This document shows positions 1 to 7,891 of a DNA stretch of 64,000 bases, in pieces. Within the stretch, counting starts at the first letter, position 1, and the number at the start of each line of letters is the position of its first letter. This stretch comes from Pseudomonadota bacterium. Lineage in GTDB: Bacteria > Desulfobacterota > Desulfobulbia > Desulfobulbales > Desulfocapsaceae. The notes below the pieces were generated by a model. It did not search any database and had not been told where the DNA came from. It saw only the letters and a list, made by a program, of their open reading frames with translations. The position numbers and the translations under genes are program-made. The stretch is taken from positions 62,001 to 126,000 of the forward strand of contig JAEYNP010000013.1 in NCBI GenBank assembly GCA_023412495.1. The letters run 5' to 3'.

Positions 1-381
1 GTCAACTGGCTGGCGCTCTTCAAAAATGCCCCGGCGGTGGTTTTCATCCTGGGCATCGCCTTCTTCGTCATGGTCATGACCAATTTCATCATGAACGTGG
101 CGGCCATCGCCATCTCCCTGCCGGTGGCCCTGGTCATCGCCCCCTATCTGGGCGTGGCCGGCGAGGTGATATTCTACTCCGCCCTCGCCACCGCGGGCAT
201 GCCGTTCTTCCTGCTCATCGGGGCGGCGCCGAACGCCATCGCCTACGGCTCCAAGCAGTTCACCGCCGGCGAGTTCTTCCGCTACGGCATCCTGGCGAGC
301 GTGGTGCTGATGGTCGCGGTCTGGCTGATGGTGACCGTCGTCTGGCCGCTCATGGGCCTGCCGGTTACCCTGGTGAAGTAA
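1..381 (+). CDS. C-terminal part of a DASS/SLC13-type anion permease (5' end outside window)
   Basis: The reading frame is open from the first base, so only the last 126 codons are present. They encode about three hydrophobic membrane segments, including the Thr-Asn stretch TNFIMNVAAIAISLPVAL, which resembles the second helix-hairpin/substrate loop of divalent anion:sodium symporters (SLC13, CitT and related permeases). Such proteins import dicarboxylates, sulfate or similar anions across the inner membrane. A strong hairpin follows the stop, so this gene ends its transcript. The substrate cannot be told from this fragment, and another ion-transporter superfamily permease is possible. Confidence 0.7.
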   Translation, partial: VNWLALFKNAPAVVFILGIAFFVMVMTNFIMNVAAIAISLPVALVIAPYLGVAGEVIFYSALATAGMPFFLLIGAAPNAIAYGSKQFTAGEFFRYGILASVVLMVAVWLMVTVVWPLMGLPVTLVK

Positions 382-395
382 AGCGTTGTGCAGAC

Positions 396-430
396 GGGAG
401 GCGGCGAGGCAGAAAAACTCGCCGCCTCCC
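396..430 (+). terminator. Strong hairpin terminator after the permease gene
   Basis: A perfect 13-bp stem, GGGAGGCGGCGAG at 396-408 pairing with CTCGCCGCCTCCC at 418-430, with an A-rich loop and a pyrimidine-rich tail. It lies 15 bases after the permease stop and before the next ribosome-binding site, as expected for an intrinsic terminator. Confidence 0.75.
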
Positions 431-487
431 CTTTCTCCCTTTCTGCCCCTCTTTGCAGAATTTCTTCCTATTTTTCAGGAGGTCGAC

Positions 488-877
488 GTGGTCGAACGGA
501 GAAAAATAAAGGTCCTGGTCGTCGACAACGAGAAGGGTTTTGCCGCCATTCTCGCCGGACATCTCAATCTGCGGGATATCGAGGCCGTGACGGTCTGTTC
601 CGGCAGGGAGGCCCTGGACCTTCTTCCGGCCCTCCAGCCCGACGTGATGACCCTCGACCTGCAGATGCCGGACATGGACGGCCTGAAGGTTCTCTCCCGG
701 GTGAAGGATCTGCACCCCGCGGTCGAGGTCATCCTCCTCACCGGCAACGGCTCCTTCGACACCGGCATCGCCTGCATGCAGCTCGGCGCCTTCGACTATC
801 TCATCAAGCCGGTCGATCTCGAACAGCTCGTCGAGACCATCGGCGGCGCCTATCATAAAAAGACAGACGGCTGTTAA
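488..877 (+). CDS. Single-domain response regulator (CheY-like REC)
   Basis: A 129-residue protein made only of a receiver domain. It has the acidic pocket (VVDNE, about residues 11-15), the phospho-acceptor Asp57 in MTLDLQMPD, the conserved Thr in ILLTGNG and the Lys in YLIKP. With no output domain it probably acts as a phosphate shuttle or by protein-protein contact. A GTG start at 488 is chosen because an AGGAGG ribosome-binding site ends six bases upstream; upstream in-frame codons lie in the terminator region. No cognate kinase is adjacent; the kinases elsewhere in the window are possible partners. Confidence 0.85.
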   Translation: MVERRKIKVLVVDNEKGFAAILAGHLNLRDIEAVTVCSGREALDLLPALQPDVMTLDLQMPDMDGLKVLSRVKDLHPAVEVILLTGNGSFDTGIACMQLGAFDYLIKPVDLEQLVETIGGAYHKKTDGC

Positions 878-1010
878 ATTTTCATTGCAGGCCGCCCCCC
901 ACCTTGCAGCACTGCGCTCCGCACTGTACCATATACTGAGACGGTAATTAGGAGTCAGGCGCAGAAAGCGCTTCATGAAATGTAAACCAGCTTACATTGA
1001 CGAGGTGAAA

Positions 1011-1601
1011 ATGACAATTAACTGCCCGAATATCAGGCAAAATCTCGTTGGAGATTTTCCCGAGATCCACCCGACCGCCTTGATTGATCCCTCCGCCCAG
1101 GTCATCGGCAATGTCAAAATCGGCAAAAACGTCTTCATCGCCCCGCTTGCGGTCATTCGCTCGGACGAAACCGGGCCGGACGGCAAGGTGAGCCCGATCA
1201 TCCTGGAGGAAGAATGCAACATCCAGGACGGCGTCATCATCCACAGCCATGGTGGGGACACCGTGCTGATCGGCGCAAGAACTTCGGTCGGCCACGGTGT
1301 GGCCATCCACGGCCCCTGCACGATCGGCGAGGATTGTTACTTGGCCATGCGCAGCACCCTGTACACCGTCAATCTCGAAAATTGGGTCTGGATCGGCATG
1401 AATGCCACGATCACGCGGGCAACTTTGGAAGCCTTTACCCATGTCCCGGCTGGCAGCGTGATCAGATCAAAGGAGGATTCTCTGGAGCTGCGATTCGTTT
1501 CAGACCAACAGCGGGCCTATATGCAGAAGGTGCTGAACGCCGCCAACCGTCTGCGGGAAGACTACCGCCACATGCGGGGCATGCCGCCTCAGCAGAAGTA
1601 G
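1011..1601 (+). CDS. Gamma-class carbonic anhydrase-like hexapeptide-repeat protein
   Basis: A left-handed beta-helix protein of 196 residues with repeated hexapeptides such as IDPSAQVIGNVKIG. It carries the metal-binding and active-site signature of the gamma-carbonic anhydrases: Arg and Asp in IRSDE, Gln in NIQDGV, and histidines in IIHSHGG and GHGVAIHGPC. The family forms trimers with a metal at each interface and hydrates CO2. The acidic-loop region (SDETGPDGKV) resembles the Methanosarcina Cam subtype rather than the short YrdA type. The ATG at 1011 has GAGG five bases upstream; an in-frame ATG at 975 lacks one. Activity is inferred from residues only. Confidence 0.8.
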   Translation: MTINCPNIRQNLVGDFPEIHPTALIDPSAQVIGNVKIGKNVFIAPLAVIRSDETGPDGKVSPIILEEECNIQDGVIIHSHGGDTVLIGARTSVGHGVAIHGPCTIGEDCYLAMRSTLYTVNLENWVWIGMNATITRATLEAFTHVPAGSVIRSKEDSLELRFVSDQQRAYMQKVLNAANRLREDYRHMRGMPPQQK

Positions 1602-1610
1602 ATCCAGAGA

Positions 1611-1641
1611 GGGGGCGGGATCGACGGAGCCTCCCGCCCCC
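1611..1641 (+). terminator. GC hairpin after the carbonic anhydrase gene
   Basis: GGGGGCGGG (1611-1619) pairs with CCCGCCCCC (1633-1641), ten bases after the stop codon. There is no T-run, so it may be a weak terminator or a transcript-end stabiliser. Confidence 0.5.
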
Positions 1642-1662
1642 CGTCACTCAACCCGTTCATGC

Positions 1663-1809
1663 TAGGAGTCTGTCGGATTATGGTATTTTTTTCTCAGATC
1701 GAGGCGAACTCGAAAAAATTACCTGAGGCATATACTTAATATTCCGAGGATAATTTTTTCGAGCTCAACGAAGATATGGGGAAAAGGGCATAAATCCGAC
1801 TGGCTCCTA
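1663..1809. mobile_element. 147-bp MITE-like inverted-repeat element, copy 1
   Basis: Begins TAGGAGTCTGTCGGATTAT and ends with the near inverse complement ATAAATCCGACTGGCTCCTA, enclosing AT-rich sequence with internal inverted segments around TCGAGGCGAACTCG. A second full copy, also exactly 147 bp, lies at 33234-33380, and a half copy at 59091-59159. Ends starting with TA are typical of elements mobilised by IS630/Tc1-type transposases that target TA, but no transposase is in the window. Its last three bases (1807-1809) are the stop codon of the oxidoreductase on the minus strand. Confidence 0.8.
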
Positions 1810-3174
1810 CAGCAGAGGCCGCAGCATATACACCACGTCGCTCTCCCGCGAGGGATAGGGGGTGAGGATGCACTGCTCGTACAAATCGGGCACGGTGATG
1901 CCGTTCACCATCGCCTGCTTGAAGATACTGATTACCCCGCTGGTATTATCGGCGAGGAAATGGGCGCCGAGGATGCGTCCATCACCGTCTGCGAGAATCT
2001 TATAGGCGGCGTGCTTCATGCCGATGCGGCGGAAGGTGGGCCAGTCGAGGCCGGTGGCGAAACTCTTCCGGTAATCGATCTTCTCCTCCTTGAGCTGATC
2101 CTCCGTGCTGCCGACCATGCCCAGCTGCGGGTAGGTGAAGAGGATGGCGGGCACCGCGCCGTAATCGATGCCGGACGCCTCCCGGCCACCGTCTGCGGCG
2201 ATGATCGCCCGGGCCGCCGTCTTCGCCTCCAGGTCGGCGAGTCTGGCGAGTTGCGGGCTCTCGACGCAGTCGCCCACGGCATAGACCTTGGGATTGGTAG
2301 TCCTCATCAGTCGATCGACCTGAATGCCCTTCTTGGAGAAATCGACGCCCGCGGCGGAAAGATTCAGCGACTCTATATCGGCTACCCGCCCGGCGCCGTT
2401 GACAGCCAAGTCGATTTCCAGCGGCTCTCCCGAGTCGAAATGCAGAACAAACCCCGGCCCCCGCCGCTCGATGGCGGCGACGGCAGCCCCAGTACGGATC
2501 GCCATCCCCTCTTCCTCCGAGGCCTTGACCAGTTCGTCCACCATCTCCGCATCGAAGGGGGTAAGCGGCCTTTGCTGAGCCTCGAGGATGTGGATGTGGC
2601 CGGGGCTGCTGCCCAGCCGGGCGGCATAATGGGCGAACTCGAAGGAAATGAAACCTCCCCCGACAAAGGCGATGCGGGGCGGCAGCGCCGGCAGTTCCAG
2701 GAAGTCGTCACTGGTGGCCAGAAGCTCCGCACCCTGGATGGGCAGGCTGACCGGCTTTGAGCCGCTGGCAATGACCACGTAGCGGGGCTGGAAGGTGGCA
2801 TCCCCCACCCGCAGCGTCGAATCGTCGATGAACCCGCTCCTGCCCTCTAGGTAATCGATGCCTCTCTTGTTCAGCCTGGTGCGGGTCCTCTCCGGCACCC
2901 GGGCGGTGAAAGAATTTTTCTCATTGAGGATCTGCCCCCAGTCGACCTGGGGCAGTTGGGTCACGCCGATGGCGTGTAGCGCCCGGCACCGTGCTACCGT
3001 CTCGGCCACCTCGTAGAACCATTTCTTCGCCTGGCAGCCCTTGAGCGCGCAGACGCCGCCCGGCGTCGGGCTCGCCTCCGCCACCGCGACCCGATACCCG
3101 GCGGCGGCCAGATTGGTGGCGGCGGTTTGCCCGGCCGTCCCGGTGCCGACAACAATGACGTCGTAGGTTTTCAT
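1807..3174 (-). CDS. FAD-dependent pyridine nucleotide-disulfide oxidoreductase, atypical
   Basis: A 455-residue class I flavoprotein disulfide reductase (glutathione reductase/dihydrolipoamide dehydrogenase fold). It has an N-terminal FAD motif (GTGTAG), a redox-active CX4C pair in GGVCALKGCQAKKW, an NAD(P) motif (VGGGFISFEFA), the FAD segment YAVGDCVESP and a C-terminal dimerisation domain. Usual members end with a catalytic His-Glu dyad (HAHPTLSE); here the matching stretch reads ILTPYPSRESD, so the Glu is kept and the His is not. It may therefore act on a non-standard substrate. The stop codon is supplied by the end of the neighbouring MITE, so a few C-terminal residues may have been altered by insertion. 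Confidence 0.8.
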   Translation of the reverse strand: MKTYDVIVVGTGTAGQTAATNLAAAGYRVAVAEASPTPGGVCALKGCQAKKWFYEVAETVARCRALHAIGVTQLPQVDWGQILNEKNSFTARVPERTRTRLNKRGIDYLEGRSGFIDDSTLRVGDATFQPRYVVIASGSKPVSLPIQGAELLATSDDFLELPALPPRIAFVGGGFISFEFAHYAARLGSSPGHIHILEAQQRPLTPFDAEMVDELVKASEEEGMAIRTGAAVAAIERRGPGFVLHFDSGEPLEIDLAVNGAGRVADIESLNLSAAGVDFSKKGIQVDRLMRTTNPKVYAVGDCVESPQLARLADLEAKTAARAIIAADGGREASGIDYGAVPAILFTYPQLGMVGSTEDQLKEEKIDYRKSFATGLDWPTFRRIGMKHAAYKILADGDGRILGAHFLADNTSGVISIFKQAMVNGITVPDLYEQCILTPYPSRESDVVYMLRPLL

Positions 3175-3212
3175 ATAGACTCTCCCATTGGCTTGGGATT
3201 GGTTGCTGTGTC

Positions 3213-3292
3213 GTAACCGTTCAACAATCAGCCTGTGCGCTGCTCGCTGGCGTTCAAGACCCGATGCGCACAGGCAGGCCGATGAACGTTAC
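3213..3292. repeat. 80-bp imperfect palindrome, attC-like in shape
   Basis: Outer arms GTAACCGTTCA (3213-3223) and TGAACGTTAC (3283-3292) and inner arms GCCTGTGCGC (3231-3240) and GCGCACAGGC (3266-3275) fold into a long interrupted hairpin. The size and two-arm architecture, with AAC and GTT at the ends, recall integron attC sites, but the terminal core does not match the consensus well. A transcript-end hairpin is the simpler alternative; a T-run follows on the plus strand. Confidence 0.4.
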
Positions 3293-3368
3293 GTTTTTTC
3301 GTCTCTATGAAAATGATCATTGCAGCCAACGACAGCAAGGCGAAATTTGGTGAGCTGCACGGCAGCGA

Positions 3369-4538
3369 TCAAACGACGACCTGGGCCGCCGTCTTCAGCA
3401 GATCGATCAGATCGAAGATCCGGGCCAGGTAAATTTCCCGCACAGGCATGCCCGAATCGCCCCGCCCTCTGAGGGCTTCCTCCAGGCCGTCGATCAGCCG
3501 GTGCAGCCGCCGCTCGTGAACGCCCAGCCGAGCCTGCAGGGGGTCGGCAATTATTCCGGAAAACGCCGAGAAGATGGCCAGCACCGCCAGCACCGAGCCG
3601 GTGGAGGCGACGGCCAGGCCGAGGGAAGCCGAGGCCGGGAAGATTGAATAGTAGACGCCGCCGAGGGCGGGGCCCAGGAAGAATGAGGAGATGGCGCTTT
3701 GCTGGGCGATGGCCCCCGCCAGCATCGTGCCGAAACTGATGCCGCCGGGCGTCATCTTGCCCAGCATGGTCGCCCCGCCGGCCAGGGCGATGATATTGCC
3801 GGAGAGCTCGTTGATCGCGGTTCGGCCTAGAGAATAATCCTTGAGTCGCGCTTCCAGGGACCGGCGGAACCCCTCGTGTTGGGATTTCACCCGGATAAGG
3901 CCGAGTTGGTCCTGGATGAGGTTTTGTATCTCGGGCTGGTCGAGAATCTCGGCCAGCAGGGCGTCCGCCGTCCCCTCCCGGTCCCCCGGGCGGGGCAGCT
4001 GCAGCAGTTCTCGGAAGATCAGAGAATCTATCTCCTCCTGCACGGCGGTCTTGAAACCGGAGGGCAGTCTGCGGCCCAGGGCCGCGATGTTTTTGAAACC
4101 GGTCGCGGCCGCCAGGGCTGCAAGCGCCCGGACCACGGTAAGGGGCACGATCCAGATGGCATTCGCGGGGGCCTTGATCAGGTCTGCGCCCAGCGCTTTT
4201 CTATTGATCTTCAATGCGCCGGCCAGGGAAAAATGGGTGCGGACGAACTCGGGAATTTTTTGCCGCCTGGCCTGAAGATATTTTTCTATCGCCCGGTCGA
4301 TCACCGGCTGCAGCCCATCGGCCTCCCCGCGGATGTCGTGCACCATGTCCTGCGAACCGACCGTCAGCTCACCCGAACGCTCATCGAAGGCGGCGCGTTC
4401 CTCCGCGGGGGACCGATCGAAAACGGCCTGATCGGCAGGGGCGGGACCGGATCCGGAAATTTCCACTTGTTGTGATTCGATCGCCGGGGAATCCTTCGGG
4501 TCAAGGCTTTTTTTTACGTATTTCCGCACGGCTTCCAC
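3369..4538 (-). CDS. Uncharacterised membrane protein
   Basis: A 389-residue protein of unrecognised family. The first 120 or so residues are polar and charged. A moderately hydrophobic stretch lies at about 125-150, and a glycine/alanine-rich region with two or three probable membrane helices at about 250-335 (for example SLGLAVASTGSVLAVLAIFSAF). The final 50 residues are an amphipathic helix with repeated Leu/Ile. GTG is the likely start, preceded by GAGGCGAG. It is transcribed divergently from the DUF2254 gene, 274 bases away. No catalytic motif was seen and no function is proposed. Confidence 0.65.
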   Translation of the reverse strand: MEAVRKYVKKSLDPKDSPAIESQQVEISGSGPAPADQAVFDRSPAEERAAFDERSGELTVGSQDMVHDIRGEADGLQPVIDRAIEKYLQARRQKIPEFVRTHFSLAGALKINRKALGADLIKAPANAIWIVPLTVVRALAALAAATGFKNIAALGRRLPSGFKTAVQEEIDSLIFRELLQLPRPGDREGTADALLAEILDQPEIQNLIQDQLGLIRVKSQHEGFRRSLEARLKDYSLGRTAINELSGNIIALAGGATMLGKMTPGGISFGTMLAGAIAQQSAISSFFLGPALGGVYYSIFPASASLGLAVASTGSVLAVLAIFSAFSGIIADPLQARLGVHERRLHRLIDGLEEALRGRGDSGMPVREIYLARIFDLIDLLKTAAQVVV

Positions 4539-4812
4539 GAGCTCGCCTCATCAATGAAATTACGCATAATTCCAAATCTTTAAAAAGTGAGTTTAACATA
4601 GACAGTATCCAAAACGGCAGGTGCCTCGCCGCGGGCCGCCGGCAACCCTGCCCGTGAATCCTACAGTTGGCAGCCGGGCCGCCGATGTCAAGCAAGCCTC
4701 GCGGGGTGATGCTTCGGCACTTGGTTTGTTATCGAGGTGTCTTAATGTTAGGAAGAGGACTTTGCCTCTGCCGAAAAAGAAGGGACCGACGATCGCCCCA
4801 TTGAAGGAAACC

Positions 4813-6201
4813 ATGCCAAAGAATTTCCCCAACATGGATCGCTTGCCGACCACCTGGCTCTTCCACCACTGGGAGTCGATACGGACCAGCCTCTGGTTCA
4901 TCCCCACTGTCCTGGCCCTTTCGGCGGTCGCTCTCGCCGCGGCGACCATTGGTATCGATCAATGGCTCGGCATGCAGACAGAATGGTTCCGGGAAAGTTA
5001 CCTTGCCGGTGCCGGCCCGGAAGGCGCCAGGGTGATCCTCTCGACCATCGCCGGCTCCGTCATAACGGTCACCGGCGTCACCTTCTCGATCACCATAGTT
5101 GCCCTGACCCTCGCCTCCTCCCAATTCGGGCCGCGCCTGCTGCGAAATTTCATGAAGGATAAAGGCAATCAGCTGGTTCTCGGGGCCTTTATCGCCACCT
5201 TTATCTATTGCGTGATCGTACTGCGATCGATTCATTCGGACGGAGAGGAAAACTTTATCCCGAACATCTCCCTGACTCTGGCCGTCATTCTGGTATGTGC
5301 GGACGTTTTCGTCCTGATCTATTTCATTCACCATATTTCCGCATCAATCCAGGCGGACAACGTGATCGAGGATGTCTATGACGAACTTGAATGGAACATT
5401 CACCGCATTTTTCCGGAGGAGTTGGACAGGGAAGGGAACAGTCCCGACAAAATCATTTCGCCGGATTACCGTGAGAAGGCTTGCCGGCCCTTCTGCCGGG
5501 AGATCAAGTCCCCCGCGACCGGTTACGTGCAGGCGATAGACTACGAAACGCTGATGGAAATCGGCCGAAACTCCGAATGCTTGATCCTTCTTCGGACGCG
5601 GGCGGGGAAATTCTCCACGACCGGAGATCCCATCGCGTCGGTCGGGAGCGACGAACCTCTCGATCGGAAAATCTGCAAGAAAATCGCCGGCTCCTTCATC
5701 TTCGGCTCAATCCGCACACCCGAACAGGACGTCGAATACGCCATCCATCAATTGGTCGAGGTGGGAGTCCGCTCGCTCTCCCCGGGCATCAACGATCCCT
5801 ACACAACCATCGCCTGTATCGACCGTTTGGGCGCGGCTCTCTGTCTGCTTGCCAATAAGCAGTTCCCTTCTCCATACCTCAACGACGAGGAAGGACAGGT
5901 CAGGCTGATCATGGATGTCACCACCTTTTCCGGGATGACCAACGCCGCTTTCGACCAGATCCGCCAGTACGGCCGTTCGAGCGTAGCGGTGACCATCCGC
6001 CTGATCGAAACCCTCGCCAATATCGCCGGCCATGCCAGGCTTCCTGAACAACGGCGGACGATAGTCCGTCAGGCCGAGATGATCCTGCGGACCAGCCGTG
6101 AATTCAAGGAGAAAAACGACCGGGAAGATGTGGAGAGACGCTATCGCGGCCTGCTCAATTTCATCGCTTCGAACGGCCAGGCCAGGGGAAGCAACGGATG
6201 A
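4813..6201 (+). CDS. DUF2254 family inner-membrane protein
   Basis: A 462-residue protein matching the DUF2254 pattern. Two N-terminal membrane helices (about 25-50 and 75-105) flank a periplasmic loop, followed by the conserved TGVTFSITIVALTLASSQFGPRLLRNF segment (read as overlapping shorter motifs TGVTFSITIVALTLA and SSQFGPRLLRNF). Two further helices lie at about 120-180, and a large cytoplasmic domain includes SLSPGINDPYTTIACIDRL. The function of the family is not established. The ATG at 4813 is chosen because AAGGAAA precedes it; the frame is open further upstream without a better site. Confidence 0.8.
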   Translation: MPKNFPNMDRLPTTWLFHHWESIRTSLWFIPTVLALSAVALAAATIGIDQWLGMQTEWFRESYLAGAGPEGARVILSTIAGSVITVTGVTFSITIVALTLASSQFGPRLLRNFMKDKGNQLVLGAFIATFIYCVIVLRSIHSDGEENFIPNISLTLAVILVCADVFVLIYFIHHISASIQADNVIEDVYDELEWNIHRIFPEELDREGNSPDKIISPDYREKACRPFCREIKSPATGYVQAIDYETLMEIGRNSECLILLRTRAGKFSTTGDPIASVGSDEPLDRKICKKIAGSFIFGSIRTPEQDVEYAIHQLVEVGVRSLSPGINDPYTTIACIDRLGAALCLLANKQFPSPYLNDEEGQVRLIMDVTTFSGMTNAAFDQIRQYGRSSVAVTIRLIETLANIAGHARLPEQRRTIVRQAEMILRTSREFKEKNDREDVERRYRGLLNFIASNGQARGSNG

Positions 6202-6255
6202 TGAGTGCCGACCAGGCAGCCCGGGCCGACCCTCACGATAAGGGGCTCTCGCCTT

Positions 6256-6350
6256 CCTACAGCAGAGGGGACTCTTTTCAGTACCCCCTTGAGGGGTATA
6301 AGTATCTTCACGAAATACATTCTTTAAAAAACGAGATTTCAAAGGTACTC
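6256..6350. repeat. Palindromic intergenic repeat, copy A (module 2 only)
   Basis: Contains CAGCAGAGGGGACTCTTTTC, the hairpin TACCCCCTTGAGGGGTA, and the inverted pair GTATCTTCACGAAAT / ATTTCAAAGGTAC. Related copies lie at 13898-14040 and 26849-26988. The last bases overlap the stop codon and final two or three codons of the homocysteine methyltransferase gene on the minus strand. Confidence 0.75.
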
Positions 6351-7265
6351 ATTCCGGCCGAATCTCCTTTGCAGTTCCCGGATATGGGCAGGGCCGATAC
6401 CGCAGCAGCCGCCGATCGCCCGGGCGCCCATATCGATCCAGTCAGCCGCCTTGGCGGCGTAGTTTTCGGGTGTGATATCGGTGAACTGCCAGTTCGGCAT
6501 GACAAAGGTCCCGGCATGGGCATAGACGCCCAGGGGACCCGATGCCGGCGACCAGCAGGACTTCAGTTCTGCCAGGGCCTGGCCGGCGTCGCCAACGTCG
6601 GTGTGCATGATGAAGGCCGCGGAGCCGCAGAGCCGGGAGGTGGCCGTCACGCCTTCGGTCAAGGTATGTCGGAGATCCCAGAGCATGAGTCGTCCCTCCC
6701 TGTCATGGCGGCAGCTGAAACCCAGCCAGACCGGCAACCCGGTGGCGCAGGCCGCCTGCACGGCGAGAGTCCCCTTCTCCAGGTCCTCGATCATCTCGAT
6801 GAGGAAGAGATCGGCCCCCGCCTCGGCCTGGATCTCCGCCTGCTCAGCGAACCACGTGAATGCCTCGGGAATGTCCGGATAACCGGGAATAGCCCCTGCC
6901 ATGAAGGCGGTCGGGGCGATGGAGCCGGCGACGGCCACCGGCCCCGTCGCACCCTCCTCCCGGGCTCGCACGGCGAGCAACACCGCCTCTCGGTTCAATT
7001 GCCGGAAGCGGTCGTCAAGCCCTGCCGGAATGAGCATGTGTTTCGCCAGCGAGAAGGTGTTGGCGGTGATGATGTCGACCCCCGCCTTGACATAGTCCCG
7101 ATGGACCGCCTGCACTACCTCGGGGTGGCTCAGCACCGCTTGCGCCGACCACGCCTTGCTGTTCATCGGCACCCCCCGTTTCTCCAGCTCGGTGCCGGTG
7201 GCACCGTCAAGCAGGATGATTTGCCCCTTCCGCAGTTTCTCCTGGATAACGTTGATCTTTTTCAT
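6339..7265 (-). CDS. Homocysteine S-methyltransferase family protein
   Basis: A 308-residue single-domain TIM-barrel protein of the pfam02574 type, which transfers a methyl group to homocysteine or a related thiol. It shows the N-terminal LLDGATGTELEKRG motif, the ADLFLIEMIEDL strand, and the zinc ligands: a Cys in GFSCRHD and the vicinal Cys pair in IGGCCGIGP. It lacks the cobalamin and SAM-binding modules of MetH, so it resembles MmuM/BHMT-like enzymes or the stand-alone first module of a split methionine synthase. The ATG at 7265 follows GGGGAAGCT. The C-terminal codons (EYL and stop) lie within an intergenic repeat. Confidence 0.85.
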   Translation of the reverse strand: MKKINVIQEKLRKGQIILLDGATGTELEKRGVPMNSKAWSAQAVLSHPEVVQAVHRDYVKAGVDIITANTFSLAKHMLIPAGLDDRFRQLNREAVLLAVRAREEGATGPVAVAGSIAPTAFMAGAIPGYPDIPEAFTWFAEQAEIQAEAGADLFLIEMIEDLEKGTLAVQAACATGLPVWLGFSCRHDREGRLMLWDLRHTLTEGVTATSRLCGSAAFIMHTDVGDAGQALAELKSCWSPASGPLGVYAHAGTFVMPNWQFTDITPENYAAKAADWIDMGARAIGGCCGIGPAHIRELQRRFGRNEYL

Positions 7266-7704
7266 AGCTTCCCCTTCGCACACCCGCGGCGGTCGAGCAG
7301 GCGGCAGCAATTTCACAACAGAATCGGGGACTCCTGGTAGACAATTGCTACCTCTTCCCCTTGAGCGGACTGAATCCCCTTTCGGGCCTGTTTATTGGGA
7401 ACCTGCCGACCTTCAACTTTACGGCCAGGATTATCCGCGCCAGGGATTCCCGAAGAAATTTTTATTTGATCTTATTGCTCACCTCGTCGTAGAATTCTGC
7501 AATCATCGCGCCGTATCGGCTGAGAGGGCGGATATCCCTTTGCACCGTCAACATGGTTGGAGGTGAAAGTGTAAATATTTAAGCACCTATTCGAACTGAT
7601 GTCTATCCGCAAATACACTTAATTTGTGTTAGTTTCCATCCATACCCCCCGACTCGGACTGTCCAGCCGAACGATATTCACCTGTCGCGGTCATGGCAAA
7701 ACTG
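7266..7704. other. Intergenic stretch without a convincing gene
   Basis: Lies between the divergent methyltransferase and chemoreceptor genes. The only notable item is a 30-codon minus-strand frame (7462-7554) without a ribosome-binding site, judged not to be a gene. Regulatory elements begin at 7705. Confidence 0.5.
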
Positions 7705-7757
7705 GATCGTCAACCACGGTTGACATTGTCAACAAAGGTTGACGATCGTGTTGACAG
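7705..7757. promoter_or_regulatory. Phased array of GTTGAC half-sites in a large palindrome (probable operator/enhancer)
   Basis: GTCAAC/GTTGAC hexamers occur at 7709, 7719, 7728, 7738 and 7750, alternating in orientation for the first four and spaced 9, 10, 10 and 12 bases, so roughly one per helical turn. The first four form a near-perfect 43-bp palindrome bounded by GATCGTCAACC and GGTTGACGATC with a central GTTGACATTGTCAAC. It lies about 50-100 bases upstream of a sigma-54-like promoter and 135 bases upstream of the chemoreceptor start, where an enhancer-binding protein would sit. Confidence 0.65.
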
Positions 7758-7804
7758 CTCCCCCCATCGCGGCCTGCGCGAAGGAAGTATCGGGAGCCTC
7801 AAGC

Positions 7805-7820
7805 TGGCACATTATTTGTA
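7805..7820 (+). promoter_or_regulatory. Possible sigma-54 promoter of the chemoreceptor gene
   Basis: TGGCACATTATTTGTA has a perfect -24 hexamer (TGGCAC), the required ten bases between GG and the -12 pair, and TTGT in place of the consensus TTGC at -12. It is 72 bases upstream of the chemoreceptor start codon and downstream of the GTTGAC array. The altered -12 base lowers confidence. Confidence 0.45.
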
Positions 7821-7891
7821 CCACCGAATCCCGAAACGGCAGCCACCCCCATGGTCACGCCCAACTGCCCTCGCAGCGAAAGGAAGCCTCA

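Noticed and set aside
7462..7554. 30-codon minus-strand frame encoding MLTVQRDIRPLSRYGAM...
   Set aside because: Residues look protein-like, but there is no ribosome-binding site and no recognised family; kept only as an intergenic note.
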